A DNA stretch of 64,000 bases, from contig NZ_POWF01000004.1 of the NCBI RefSeq assembly GCF_002895005.1, positions 124,001 through 188,000 of the forward strand, written 5' to 3'. The translations under genes were made by a program, and so were the position numbers. Of the stretch, positions 1-9,252 are shown in pieces. The notes beneath the pieces are model-generated. The model did no database searches. It was not told where the DNA came from and saw nothing but the letters and a program-made list of their open reading frames with translations. Position 1 is the stretch's first letter. The number at the start of each line of letters is the position of its first letter. The DNA comes from Hanstruepera neustonica. Its GTDB lineage: Bacteria; Bacteroidota; Bacteroidia; Flavobacteriales; Flavobacteriaceae.

Positions 1-1984
1 CATTAGAAAATGGATTAGGATAAATACGAATACTATTCTCTGTAACGAATTCTTCAGTGCTTAATGTAGCATTAAAATATTGTTCTGCTAGAGTGTAAGC
101 CTCAACGCCAATTTCTGCTCCAATGATTCTTCCAGGAATATCATCAATGGGAGGGTGGATACCGCCCCAAATTCTGGACAAACTGGTTTGGTCTGAAGCA
201 TCACGATATGTGGCCCATTGTAATTGAAATGTTTCACTAGGTCCTTCTTCAAATACTAAAAATTCATTTTGAACCACATCAAAGGTTCCCATGCCTCCAG
301 GGAAAAATGCGTCTCCTGTCAGCAAGGTCAATACTTCTGCTGCTGCTCTAGAAAACGTTGAATGACCCGAAACATATCCTGCAAATGGAGGTGTGACGAA
401 TGTTGGACGCTGGTAAGGCCACCAATGCTCGCCTAATACCCAATCGACACCGGCAATATCGACATCTGGATCCGCTATAAAATCTGGTCCTTTCCATGCA
501 TAAATTTTCACTCTTCCTACGTTTTCATCAGAATCACCAGCTAAAGGATCTCCCGATTCAATGAGTTCTATACGACCTGGTACTAAAGGAATACCATGTG
601 GATCATAATTAGGCAATGACATATCCGAACTTTGGCCTTTTCCCGCCATATAGCGAATAGCCGAAATAGGTCTAATATAATCGTAATATCCTTTAATTCC
701 CCAAGTAGTGACAGCACAATCATGCATAGCACCACCTAAGGCCAAATAACATTTTACGTCCCATTCCAAATTACTTAAAACGGGCCCTTGACCATTTATT
801 CTTTTTTCAACTAAAGGATGATCACTAACATAATTCATAATGGTAAACCAATGTCCTGGTGGCGTTTCAGAGTCTGGTCCGTCGGCCCAAAATTCGGCTA
901 AAACTCTAGCGTAATCACCTCGTTTAACCATTTGAGGGGTGTAAGGCGCATTGGTGTATGGGTTTAAAGCATGTCCTGAACCTGGATCGCCACCTTCCAT
1001 ATAGTCATAAAACAATCGAAACTCCTCAAATGTTTGGGGTAAATCAACAAAATCAACATTTCCCAATCCATTCGGTGAAATATCGATTAATGTGTTATCA
1101 TCAGGATCTAAATGGGATGACCAAGAAGCCACTAGTGTAAAATACCATTTATAAGGATCATCAAATCCATCTTCGTTTGAATTTTGAATATATGCTGGAT
1201 CTCCTGGGTTATGATATAGATACGAATCAAATCCATTGTTCAAAATTTCCAATTCATCAGTTGTCAGACTAAAAGGTGCTACTTCACCCCATTCAGGGCT
1301 CACAAAATCTGGCGTGTTTAAAGGATATACATTACCACTTTGATCTATAAAAACATCAAATGCCAAAGGTTGCCAACGATTTGGATCAATACCCGTATTG
1401 TCTTCATATAATTCCAATACTAAAGGCTCATTTACGGAATTATAATATAAATTGTTATAGCCACTTTGTTCATGAGAACCATCCTGTAATCCAAAAGCAA
1501 TTATTTCACTTGCTAGATAGTTTCCTAAAGCTGCATATGATCCTGTGCTGTAATCGGTTGATGTAAAATTTTCATCATATCCCAATGAGGCTAAATAAGA
1601 ACTAAAGGAAGCGAGTGATTCAGTAGAGCCAGGTGAGTTTTGAAATCTATGGCTCAACAACCTAAACATGGCATAGCTAATGACTTCATGTCTTGCGGCA
1701 TCAACATCAGTTGGTGTATCGATACCAGAAAATGGACAATCAAAACCTCTAAAAGATTTACCTAAAAATACAGTTTCTGCTTGTTCATCAAAAATGGCCC
1801 AAGCATCATACATGAGCATCGATGTGTGAAACAAATTTCTGGCATGAACGGTCGGTCTGGCAAAATCAACACGAATGGCATCCAATAATTGCTCATTCCA
1901 TTCTCGAGCTATAGAATGCTGGGAATGACTTTGAATTGATAAAAAAGTGAATAGAAAAACGAGGAAATACGTAATTTTTTTCAT
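1..1984 (-). CDS. Vanadium-dependent haloperoxidase / PAP2-type secreted protein with T9SS sorting signal (3' end cut by window)
   Basis: The minus-strand frame opens at an ATG at 1984 and stays open to the left edge, giving 661 visible residues. The N-terminus is a Sec signal peptide ending near SHSQ. The vanadate/phosphate pocket is complete: K431 and R438 (KGYYDYIR), S539-G540-H541 (YVSGHS), and R604 with H610 (SRIWGGIHPP). The K/R and R/H spacings of 7 and 6 match the haloperoxidase/PAP2 superfamily. The last visible residues (IRIYPNPFSN) are the start of a Por-type C-terminal sorting domain, so the protein is probably exported by the type IX system to the cell surface or medium. Bromo-, iodo- or chloroperoxidase activity versus phosphatase activity cannot be decided from sequence. 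The true C-terminus lies outside the window. Confidence 0.9.
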   Translation of the reverse strand, partial: MKKITYFLVFLFTFLSIQSHSQHSIAREWNEQLLDAIRVDFARPTVHARNLFHTSMLMYDAWAIFDEQAETVFLGKSFRGFDCPFSGIDTPTDVDAARHEVISYAMFRLLSHRFQNSPGSTESLASFSSYLASLGYDENFTSTDYSTGSYAALGNYLASEIIAFGLQDGSHEQSGYNNLYYNSVNEPLVLELYEDNTGIDPNRWQPLAFDVFIDQSGNVYPLNTPDFVSPEWGEVAPFSLTTDELEILNNGFDSYLYHNPGDPAYIQNSNEDGFDDPYKWYFTLVASWSSHLDPDDNTLIDISPNGLGNVDFVDLPQTFEEFRLFYDYMEGGDPGSGHALNPYTNAPYTPQMVKRGDYARVLAEFWADGPDSETPPGHWFTIMNYVSDHPLVEKRINGQGPVLSNLEWDVKCYLALGGAMHDCAVTTWGIKGYYDYIRPISAIRYMAGKGQSSDMSLPNYDPHGIPLVPGRIELIESGDPLAGDSDENVGRVKIYAWKGPDFIADPDVDIAGVDWVLGEHWWPYQRPTFVTPPFAGYVSGHSTFSRAAAEVLTLLTGDAFFPGGMGTFDVVQNEFLVFEEGPSETFQLQWATYRDASDQTSLSRIWGGIHPPIDDIPGRIIGAEIGVEAYTLAEQYFNATLSTEEFVTENSIRIYPNPFSN

Positions 1985-2104
1985 GAACATTTGGTTTGTA
2001 TAAATGTATAAAAAAATGTTAATAATTGCCTTTTTTTTGTGATTCTATCTATAAATGCCTGAAATTTATAGATTAAGTTTTAATTCAATCAAAATTATTA
2101 AACC

Positions 2105-4945
2105 ATGCGTATTTTAAAATTATGTTTACTGGCTTTTTCAATTGTCGTAATTTCCTGTAAGGACGATAAAGAAAATGCACAAGCCGAAGTTGTTGAAAAG
2201 GAGTTTGCAATAGATTATGAAAAATTTACTCTGGGCAATGGACTAGAGGTTATACTCCATCAAGACAAAAGTGACCCAATTGTTGCCGTTGCAACCATCA
2301 TGCATGTGGGCTCCAATCGCGAAAAACCTGGTAAAACGGGTTTCGCTCACTTTTTTGAACATATGAGTTTTAATGACTCCGAAAATGTTCCCGTAGGCGC
2401 CAACAGAAAAATGATACCAGAATGGGGAGGAAGCCGAAACGGTGGAACTTCAAATGACTACACGGTGTATTATGAAGTAGTCCCCAAAGACGCTTTTGAG
2501 AAAATCATGTGGATTGATTCAGACAGATTTGGTTACATGATTAATACGGTCACTAAAGCAGCACTAGAACGTGAAAAACAAGTGGTAAAAAATGAAAAAC
2601 GCCAACGTGTGGATAATGCACCATATGGTTATACAGATGAAATAATCAGATCCAATTTATACCCTGAAGGACATCCATACAATTGGACTGTTATTGGTTC
2701 ATTGCCTGATTTACAAGCTGCTACCATTGATGATGTTAAGGAGTTTTACAATAAATACTATGGTGCATCAAATGCGACATTGGTTATTGCTGGTGATATT
2801 GATTTTGAAGAAACCAAAGCTTTAGTAAAACAATGGTTTGGAGAAATTCCTAGTGGTCCTGAAGTTGAAATTCAGAATCCGAAACCGGTTACTTTGCAGG
2901 AAACAAAATCATTGTACTTTGAAGATAACTTTGCAAAATTACCAGAACTACGCATGGTTTACCCGACTGTGGAAGAATATAATAATGATAGTTATGCCTT
3001 ACAGATCTTGGGTCAATTATTGAGTGGTAGCAAAAAGTCACCATTGTATCAAGTGGTTGTTGAAGAGGAAAAATTAGCACCCAATATTGGTACATACCAA
3101 TCTAGTAGTGAATTAGCTGGCGAATTTATATTTAGAGTTCGCGCCAATGCAGGTGTCGATTTGGATTCCCTTAAAATGGCTATAAACAAAGGTTTGGAAC
3201 GATTTGAAACCAATGGAGTGAATGAACGTGATTTAAAACGCATTAAGGCGGAATTGGAAACAAATCTGTATCAAGGTATTAGTACCGTTTTAAATAAAGC
3301 TTTTCAGTTGGGTATGGATAATGAATTTGGTGGAGATCCAAGTTATATTACCAAAACAGCTAAGTTAACCAATGCTGTTACCGCTTACGATGTAATGCGT
3401 GTCTATAATAAATACATCAAAGGTCAAAATTATGTAATGACCAGCGTCGTTCCTAAAGGGCAATTGGATTTAGCTGTTTCAAATGCCGAAGAAGCCAAAG
3501 TATGGATTGAAGAGGTAAAGCAAAATGTTGCCAATGAAGAAGTTAGTCAAGGCGAAGAAGCAGAATATGAAAAAACACCATCTAAATACGATAGAAGCGA
3601 GCCTCCTTTTGGAGATTTACCAAAGTTTACCATGCCTGAAATCTGGACTGCTGAATTGGAAAATGGCATGAAACTGTATGGTATTGAAAACAATGAGATT
3701 CCTTTAGTACAATTTGATATCACCATTCCTGGCGGGCATTTACTGGATCCTGAAAATAAAGCAGGTGTTGCTAATTTGGTTAGTGATTTAATGATGGAAG
3801 GCACTGCCAATAAAACACCAGCTGAATTGGAAGAAGCCATAGGTTTATTGGGTGCTAACATTAATATGTACAGTGCTAATGAAGATTTTCATATTACAGG
3901 CTCATGTTTAACCAAAAATTTTGATGAGACTATTGCTTTAGTTAAGGAAATCCTTTTGGAGCCTCGTTGGGATGAAACTGAATTTATTAGATTAAAACAA
4001 GCTTTGGAAACAGCCTTAAAAGATCGTGAAGCCAATCCAAATGCTATTGTAGGTTTGGTGTATGATAAAATTCTGTACGGTGATAACCATCCGTTTGCAG
4101 TACCTGCGAGTGGAACCTTGAATACAGTTCAGGATATCAGTATAGAAGATTTAAAGGCATATTATACCAATTTAGTTCCGGCGAAAGCATCATTCCATAT
4201 AGCTGGTAGTATCACTCCAGAACAAACAAAATCTGTTTTAGCAACGCTCAATGATTGGAAAGGAGAAGCAGTTGCTATTCCTGAATATACTATAAATGGT
4301 AATACGCAAAAGGATCTATTGTTTTTCATTGACGTTCCTGATTCCAAGCAATCCGTATTAAATATTGGTAAGCTAGCACTTTCTGCAACCAATCCCGACG
4401 CCAATAACCTAGACTTTGCCAATGAAATTATAGGAGGTGGTTCCAGTGGTCGTTTATTCCAAACATTGCGGATTGAAAAAGGCTACACTTACGGTGCTTA
4501 TTCGGGTGTTAGTAACAGTTTAGAAATGGCACCTTACACCGTTCGTTCCAGTGTTCGTGCTAATGCCACATTAAAATCTCTAGAGATTATAGAAGACATG
4601 TTGGCTACTTACGCTGAAAGTTTTGGTGAGGATGAAGTCACCTTGACTAGAGAAAAATTATTGAAGGCCAATACACGTGCCTACGAAAGTTTGGGAGCTA
4701 AATTGAGCATATTACGTAATATTAGTAAATATGGCTATTCTCAAGATTATATTGAAAAAGATCAGGAAGAATTGATAGCTATGACGGTTGAAGATTATAA
4801 AAACATCATCCAAAAATATCTAACAGAAGATGATATGATTTATGTGGTTGTTGGTGACAAAGCAACGCAATGGGATGAAGTTCAAAAATTAGGAAAAACA
4901 GTAATAGAACTCGATATTTTTGGAAATCGAGTAGTCTCTCAATAA
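2105..4945 (+). CDS. M16 family zinc metalloprotease, double-module, lipoprotein
   Basis: 946 residues, a full-length tandem M16 (pitrilysin/insulinase) protein. The signal peptide ends in a lipobox (VVISC, Cys18), so it is probably a periplasmic or outer-membrane lipoprotein. The active first module carries the inverted zinc motif HFFEH (H82, E85, H86), with the third ligand probably E164 in VVKNEKRQ. The second module, after a linker at about 500-530, lacks HxxEH but keeps the Arg/Tyr substrate-binding element near EKGYTYGAYSG, as is usual in active/inactive M16 pairs. It likely degrades peptides in the envelope. It stands alone, transcribed away from the haloperoxidase gene and closed by a strong terminator at 4966. 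Confidence 0.93.
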   Translation: MRILKLCLLAFSIVVISCKDDKENAQAEVVEKEFAIDYEKFTLGNGLEVILHQDKSDPIVAVATIMHVGSNREKPGKTGFAHFFEHMSFNDSENVPVGANRKMIPEWGGSRNGGTSNDYTVYYEVVPKDAFEKIMWIDSDRFGYMINTVTKAALEREKQVVKNEKRQRVDNAPYGYTDEIIRSNLYPEGHPYNWTVIGSLPDLQAATIDDVKEFYNKYYGASNATLVIAGDIDFEETKALVKQWFGEIPSGPEVEIQNPKPVTLQETKSLYFEDNFAKLPELRMVYPTVEEYNNDSYALQILGQLLSGSKKSPLYQVVVEEEKLAPNIGTYQSSSELAGEFIFRVRANAGVDLDSLKMAINKGLERFETNGVNERDLKRIKAELETNLYQGISTVLNKAFQLGMDNEFGGDPSYITKTAKLTNAVTAYDVMRVYNKYIKGQNYVMTSVVPKGQLDLAVSNAEEAKVWIEEVKQNVANEEVSQGEEAEYEKTPSKYDRSEPPFGDLPKFTMPEIWTAELENGMKLYGIENNEIPLVQFDITIPGGHLLDPENKAGVANLVSDLMMEGTANKTPAELEEAIGLLGANINMYSANEDFHITGSCLTKNFDETIALVKEILLEPRWDETEFIRLKQALETALKDREANPNAIVGLVYDKILYGDNHPFAVPASGTLNTVQDISIEDLKAYYTNLVPAKASFHIAGSITPEQTKSVLATLNDWKGEAVAIPEYTINGNTQKDLLFFIDVPDSKQSVLNIGKLALSATNPDANNLDFANEIIGGGSSGRLFQTLRIEKGYTYGAYSGVSNSLEMAPYTVRSSVRANATLKSLEIIEDMLATYAESFGEDEVTLTREKLLKANTRAYESLGAKLSILRNISKYGYSQDYIEKDQEELIAMTVEDYKNIIQKYLTEDDMIYVVVGDKATQWDEVQKLGKTVIELDIFGNRVVSQ

Positions 4946-4965
4946 AAGAAAATGAAATAATTTAC

Positions 4966-5006
4966 AATGCACAGCGATATTCTTGCTGTGCATTTTTTAT
5001 TTTTAC
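4966..5006 (+). terminator. Rho-independent terminator after the M16 protease gene
   Basis: Perfect 10-bp stem (AATGCACAGC at 4966-4975 with GCTGTGCATT at 4985-4994), a 9-nt loop and a T-rich tail to about 5006. It lies 20 bases after the M16 stop codon. It also argues against a TTG start at 4983 for the next gene, because that codon falls inside the hairpin. Confidence 0.9.
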
Positions 5007-5012
5007 ATACTT

Positions 5013-5693
5013 ATGAATAAAATAAATCTAATACTGTTATTTGCCTTTATCTTTAGTAAAGGATTGTCTCAAAACAATGGTTTAATTTATCCTGATTTTA
5101 TTGGAGAAACATTAGAATCCATTCATAATAACTTACAGTGGAAAGTACTTGTAAAAGCAACAGGTGACTTAAACGATGACCACCTTATCGATTATGCGTT
5201 AGTTCTTGAATCAAAGGATAGCATTCTTGAAAAAAGATGCCCCAGTTGTAAGCTATCAAAACAAAAGCCAAGAATAATCTTGGTTCTCATTAATGAAAAT
5301 AATACTGCAAAAGTGATGGTTCAAAATAATAAGTTCATAGCCAGAGGGGATGAAGGTGGTATGTCTCCATATATCGAACCTGAATTATTGATTGAAAATA
5401 ATTTGTTAACAATTTTCTATCAATTTACACGCTCTAATCAGTCCTATGTTTTTGAATTCAATAAAAGTGATTTTATAATAAAAAGTGCAAAAAGTGTGGG
5501 TGTTCATGCAGCAAGTGGAAACTTTAGTTGTGACCTTTATGATTTTAAAGCAAATATTATAACCTGCACAACAGGCCATATATCTAACGATATGGAGAAC
5601 ACAAAATTGATTGAAATAAAAACCAAGCCTAAAAAACTTTCTGAATTTGGAGAAATGTATGAATGGGAGGTTGTAGAAAACAAGTACTTATAA
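5013..5693 (+). CDS. Secreted hypothetical protein
   Basis: 226 residues from the ATG at 5013, chosen because it begins directly with a signal peptide (MNKINLILLFAFIFSKGLSQ) and lies clear of the terminator upstream. The mature part starts with a segment resembling one FG-GAP/VCBS-like calcium loop (GDLNDDHLIDYALVLE), followed by a CPSC pair and a beta-rich remainder. No family is recognised with confidence. It is probably periplasmic or surface-exposed. The next gene follows after 16 bases, so the two may share a transcript. Confidence 0.75.
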   Translation: MNKINLILLFAFIFSKGLSQNNGLIYPDFIGETLESIHNNLQWKVLVKATGDLNDDHLIDYALVLESKDSILEKRCPSCKLSKQKPRIILVLINENNTAKVMVQNNKFIARGDEGGMSPYIEPELLIENNLLTIFYQFTRSNQSYVFEFNKSDFIIKSAKSVGVHAASGNFSCDLYDFKANIITCTTGHISNDMENTKLIEIKTKPKKLSEFGEMYEWEVVENKYL

Positions 5694-5709
5694 TTCAAAA
5701 GCAAAAAAA

Positions 5710-6933
5710 TTGTCCAACTCTTTAAACATTCCCGACTATAACAAACCCATTTCCCGATTGGCTGTTAAGCTCAATAGTAATGGCGAGCGCAGTGTTTTAC
5801 AAGGGCATCCGTGGGTATTTGAAAACAGTATTGTTAAACAGAACAAAGAAGGACATTCAGGAGATATCTGTATTATTTTTAGAAAGCGCGATGATGCTGT
5901 TATAGGTATTGGCTTGTTGGATAAGTCATCACCAATTCGTATCAAGATGTTGCATCATGGTGGTCCTCAAAAAATGGACGATACCTTCTTCACTAATGCC
6001 ATTCAAGATGCTTATTCCAAAAGACGCCATTTATTAAAAACCAATACCAATAGTTATCGGTTGTTATTCGGTGAAAATGATGGTTTTCCAGGTCTGATAG
6101 CAGATGTTTATGCTAATGTATTGGTGGTGAAACTCTATTCTGAAATTTGGTATCCTTATTTAAAAGTTATTATATCCAGCTTGATTACTGTTTCCAAAGC
6201 AGAAACGGTTGTTTTACGCTTAAGTAGAAATTTGCAACAAGCTGATTCAGATTTTTTAGATGGACAAGTCATTTATGGTACATTAGATCATGAAGTCGTT
6301 CAATTTGTTGAGCATGGTGTACATTTTTCGGCTAACGTCATAAAAGGACATAAAACGGGTTATTTTTTAGACCACAGACATAACCGAAAGCTTGTAGGTG
6401 AGTTGAGCAAAGGTAAAACGGTATTGGATGTTTTTGCTTATGCAGGTGGTTTTTCGGTTCACACCTTGGCCAATCAAGCTAAAGAAGTTACCAGTTTGGA
6501 TATTAGTCAGCAGGCTTTGGCAATTGCTTTGGAAAATGGTAAACGTAATGCCTATTCTGGAAAGCACCATATTATATGTGGTGATGCGTTTGAAGAAATG
6601 GAAAAACTCATTCGAGAAGAAAGGACTTATGATGTGGTTGTCATAGATCCACCAAGCTTTGCCAAACAGCAATCTGAAATAACATTGGCTAAAAAGAAAT
6701 ATGCACAATTGGCCAAACTAGGAGAGAAGCTTACAGCTAAAAAAGGAATATTGGTTTTAGCATCTTGTTCATCTCGTGTGAGATCAGATTCGTTTTTTGA
6801 TATTAATCAGCAAGTATTACAGGCGACTAATCGCCCGTTTAAAGTGATTTTAAAAACCGAACATGATGACGATCATCCCATTGGTTTTCCAGAAGGCGCT
6901 TATCTGAAATGTGGGTATTATAGATTGGATTAA
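5710..6933 (+). CDS. Class I SAM-dependent rRNA methyltransferase, RlmI-like (PUA + Rossmann)
   Basis: 407 residues. An N-terminal PUA-like domain (about 15-95, with the GHPWVFENSI segment) precedes a Rossmann methyltransferase domain. SAM motif I is VLDVFAYAGGFSVH and motif IV is VVIDPPSFAK, with LASCSSRV after it; this is the COG1092/RlmI arrangement of a 23S rRNA (cytosine-5) methyltransferase. The start is TTG: no in-frame ATG occurs before the PUA core, and the TTG lies 16 bases after the previous stop. Function is inferred from the family; the target nucleotide is not shown by the sequence. Confidence 0.88.
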   Translation: MSNSLNIPDYNKPISRLAVKLNSNGERSVLQGHPWVFENSIVKQNKEGHSGDICIIFRKRDDAVIGIGLLDKSSPIRIKMLHHGGPQKMDDTFFTNAIQDAYSKRRHLLKTNTNSYRLLFGENDGFPGLIADVYANVLVVKLYSEIWYPYLKVIISSLITVSKAETVVLRLSRNLQQADSDFLDGQVIYGTLDHEVVQFVEHGVHFSANVIKGHKTGYFLDHRHNRKLVGELSKGKTVLDVFAYAGGFSVHTLANQAKEVTSLDISQQALAIALENGKRNAYSGKHHIICGDAFEEMEKLIREERTYDVVVIDPPSFAKQQSEITLAKKKYAQLAKLGEKLTAKKGILVLASCSSRVRSDSFFDINQQVLQATNRPFKVILKTEHDDDHPIGFPEGAYLKCGYYRLD

Positions 6934-6943
6934 CTATTTAAGC

Positions 6944-7879
6944 ATGAAACAAATTCCAAGATATAAACTACTCATCATTCTGTCCTTCTTTGCTATTTAT
7001 GTTATATGGGGTTCTACCTATTTATTGAATAAAATTGCTGTATCTGAAATTGCCCCATTGTTATTGGCAGCATATCGATTCATTAGTGCTGGTTTACTCG
7101 TAATTATTATTGCCCTAATTCTGAAACTCAATCTTAAAATCAGCAAAAAACAAATGCTCAATTCAGCGATTGCTGGGTTTTTATTTCTGACTTATGGAAA
7201 TGGAATTTTTGTTTGGGCTCTCAAGTATGTAGATAGTGGGTTTGCAGCATTAGAAGCAGCTACACAACCCTTGTTCGTTATTTTATTAATGCGCATACTG
7301 TATGGGGTTAAAATGGCAGTTAAATCCATTCTAGGCGTCTTTTTAGGAATATTGGGTATGTTTTTACTAGTTCATCAAGACGGATTAGATTTAAATAGTC
7401 ATAGCATCATTGGCATGTTGATGATTTTATCGGCAGTATTAAGTTGGAGCTATGGTAGTATTTTTGTTTCGAAAGCTGATTTGCCGTCCAATTTTTTTGT
7501 CAGTACCGCTTACCAAATGATTTTTGGTGGTTTGATGCTCTTTATCTTAAGTTTTGGGCTCAATGAAACATGGACAACGCCAGAATTTTGGAGTTATAAA
7601 GTTCAAACGGCTATGGTTCTTTTGGTTATTTTTGGAAGTATCGTTGCTTTTACGGCTTTTAATTATTTACTAAAAGTGGTTTCTACTGAAAAAGTGTCAA
7701 CTTCAGCATATGTCAATCCAGTTATTGCGCTGATTCTCGGATGGTACTTTTTGAATGAAACGATTACACTGCAATCCATTGTTGCTGCAATTGTACTGTT
7801 ACTCGGCGTGTACTTTATTAATTCTAGAAAAGCAACGATTCCTAAAAAGATTAAATTGGTAAAACGGCCAAAATATTAA
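6944..7879 (+). CDS. EamA/DMT family transporter
   Basis: 311 residues from the ATG at 6944 (MKQIPRYK), 10 bases after the methyltransferase stop. A GTG at 6911 would overlap the upstream gene and adds nothing hydrophobic. About ten transmembrane segments form two EamA repeats. The first begins IYVIWGSTYLLNKIAVSEI, a typical DMT entry motif, and the C-terminal repeat ends with ILGWYFLNE. It is an inner-membrane metabolite exporter of unknown substrate. Its 3' end overlaps the convergent TolC-like gene by 29 bases, with no terminator visible between them. Confidence 0.88.
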   Translation: MKQIPRYKLLIILSFFAIYVIWGSTYLLNKIAVSEIAPLLLAAYRFISAGLLVIIIALILKLNLKISKKQMLNSAIAGFLFLTYGNGIFVWALKYVDSGFAALEAATQPLFVILLMRILYGVKMAVKSILGVFLGILGMFLLVHQDGLDLNSHSIIGMLMILSAVLSWSYGSIFVSKADLPSNFFVSTAYQMIFGGLMLFILSFGLNETWTTPEFWSYKVQTAMVLLVIFGSIVAFTAFNYLLKVVSTEKVSTSAYVNPVIALILGWYFLNETITLQSIVAAIVLLLGVYFINSRKATIPKKIKLVKRPKY

Positions 7880-9248
7880 ACAGTTTAGCCTTGGTTTCAA
7901 AAAACTTATACTCTAAATCTATAGCTTTTAATTTGGCATCAATAAGTTTGGATTCGCGACTGTTAACCAAAAATATAGAACTCTCACCAATGAAGAACTT
8001 GCGCTCTTCAGCAGACAGTAAGGTTTCATAATCACTTACAATACTGGTATTGTATTCATTTTGGACAGTAAACGAACTTAACTCTTGATTAATGGCAGAA
8101 ATTTTATTCTTAAGCGTGACTTTAGTCGCTTCAATTTCAAATTCCGTATCCAACATTTTAAGTTTGGCTAATTTCAAATCGGCACGTTCTTTCCTTAAAA
8201 ACAATGGCAAACTCACATTCACCCCACTTTTATAATTACTGGTGTTGAATGAATTTATGACTTCAGGAGTTTGAGATAAAAAATTATACTCCAGATTTAT
8301 TTTTGGTAATAAATTATTGGCAGCCAAACGTCTATTAATATTCAAGCCTTCATATTTATATTCCAATGACAGCATTTTTGGATGTGTTGCGATGTCAAAA
8401 CTGGCTAGATCAAATTCTGATGTGCTAAAAACAGCATCAATATTCAATAATGTATTGGTATCTGGAATAATATTATCCTGAAGTTCAATAGGTATATTGT
8501 TTTCCAACCATAAATAGTTGGAGAGCTCTAAACTGGCTTTAATATAAGTAATTCGCGATTTTTCATAGTTCAAGCGTCTGTCATTTAAAGCAATTCTGGC
8601 CTCTGTGGTGTCAATAGCCGCACGCTCGCCAACTTGATAGCTTTTTTTAACACCTTCAAATCGCAGATTGGCATTCTCAACAAAATCCTGATAAACTTGT
8701 TTTTGGTTGTAAGCTCGTAGCCAGTTAAAATAGGTAACCGAAGCTTGATATAAAATGTCGTTTACCAATAATTGTCGGTCCATGGCAGCTTGTTGAGTAA
8801 ACAACTTGGCCTGTTTTAACATGGACATACGCTCATTCATAATCAAACCTCTAGCAATATCAATAGATACACCAACACTGTATAAACCCTCTTCAGGAAT
8901 CGTAGCTTCTGGATTGAGGTAAACGCCTTCGTTTTCTTCAAAATTACCTTTAAACTCAACACCATACCATGTGGGTATTTTAAAAGTGGCGTTCAATTTA
9001 TCGTAATATTCTGTGTTTTTGAATTTTTTTCGATCATAATCCACTTCCAATTTTGGGTCAAAGGCGCCACGTGATTTAAGCAGCTTGAGCTCACCTTCAT
9101 CTACAATTAAATTGGCCTGCTTAACTATAGGGTGAAAGGATTTTACAAATCCCAAATATTCAGATAATGTCATGATGCTATCTGTTGTCTGCTGTGCATT
9201 TAACATACTACAACAGGAAATGAACATGACCAATACAAAATATTTCAT
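7851..9248 (-). CDS. TolC-family outer-membrane efflux protein
   Basis: 465 residues from the ATG at 9248, chosen because it starts directly with a signal peptide (MKYFVLVMFISCCSMLNAQ) and follows the upstream stop by 4 bases; an upstream start at 9278 would overlap the HlyD gene. The protein shows two long alpha-helical repeats typical of TolC channels (for example the YQVGERAAIDTTEARIAL helix and the C-terminal IFLVNSRESKLIDAKLKAID). It is the last gene of a four-gene export operon and likely forms the outer-membrane duct for the HlyD-ABC pair before it. Confidence 0.88.
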   Translation of the reverse strand: MKYFVLVMFISCCSMLNAQQTTDSIMTLSEYLGFVKSFHPIVKQANLIVDEGELKLLKSRGAFDPKLEVDYDRKKFKNTEYYDKLNATFKIPTWYGVEFKGNFEENEGVYLNPEATIPEEGLYSVGVSIDIARGLIMNERMSMLKQAKLFTQQAAMDRQLLVNDILYQASVTYFNWLRAYNQKQVYQDFVENANLRFEGVKKSYQVGERAAIDTTEARIALNDRRLNYEKSRITYIKASLELSNYLWLENNIPIELQDNIIPDTNTLLNIDAVFSTSEFDLASFDIATHPKMLSLEYKYEGLNINRRLAANNLLPKINLEYNFLSQTPEVINSFNTSNYKSGVNVSLPLFLRKERADLKLAKLKMLDTEFEIEATKVTLKNKISAINQELSSFTVQNEYNTSIVSDYETLLSAEERKFFIGESSIFLVNSRESKLIDAKLKAIDLEYKFFETKAKLFNILAVLPI

Positions 9249-9252
9249 GGTT

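Noticed and set aside
958-1566. Two plus-strand ORFs of 60 and 68 codons inside the haloperoxidase gene
   Set aside because: Antisense to a coding region with intact active-site motifs.
3547-3861. 104-codon minus-strand ORF inside the M16 protease gene
   Set aside because: It is a reverse-frame shadow of a well-supported coding sequence and has no promoter or start-site support.
4983-5012. Extension of the secreted protein with a TTG start at 4983
   Set aside because: It lies inside the stem of the terminator of the M16 gene, and the ATG at 5013 begins a clean signal peptide.
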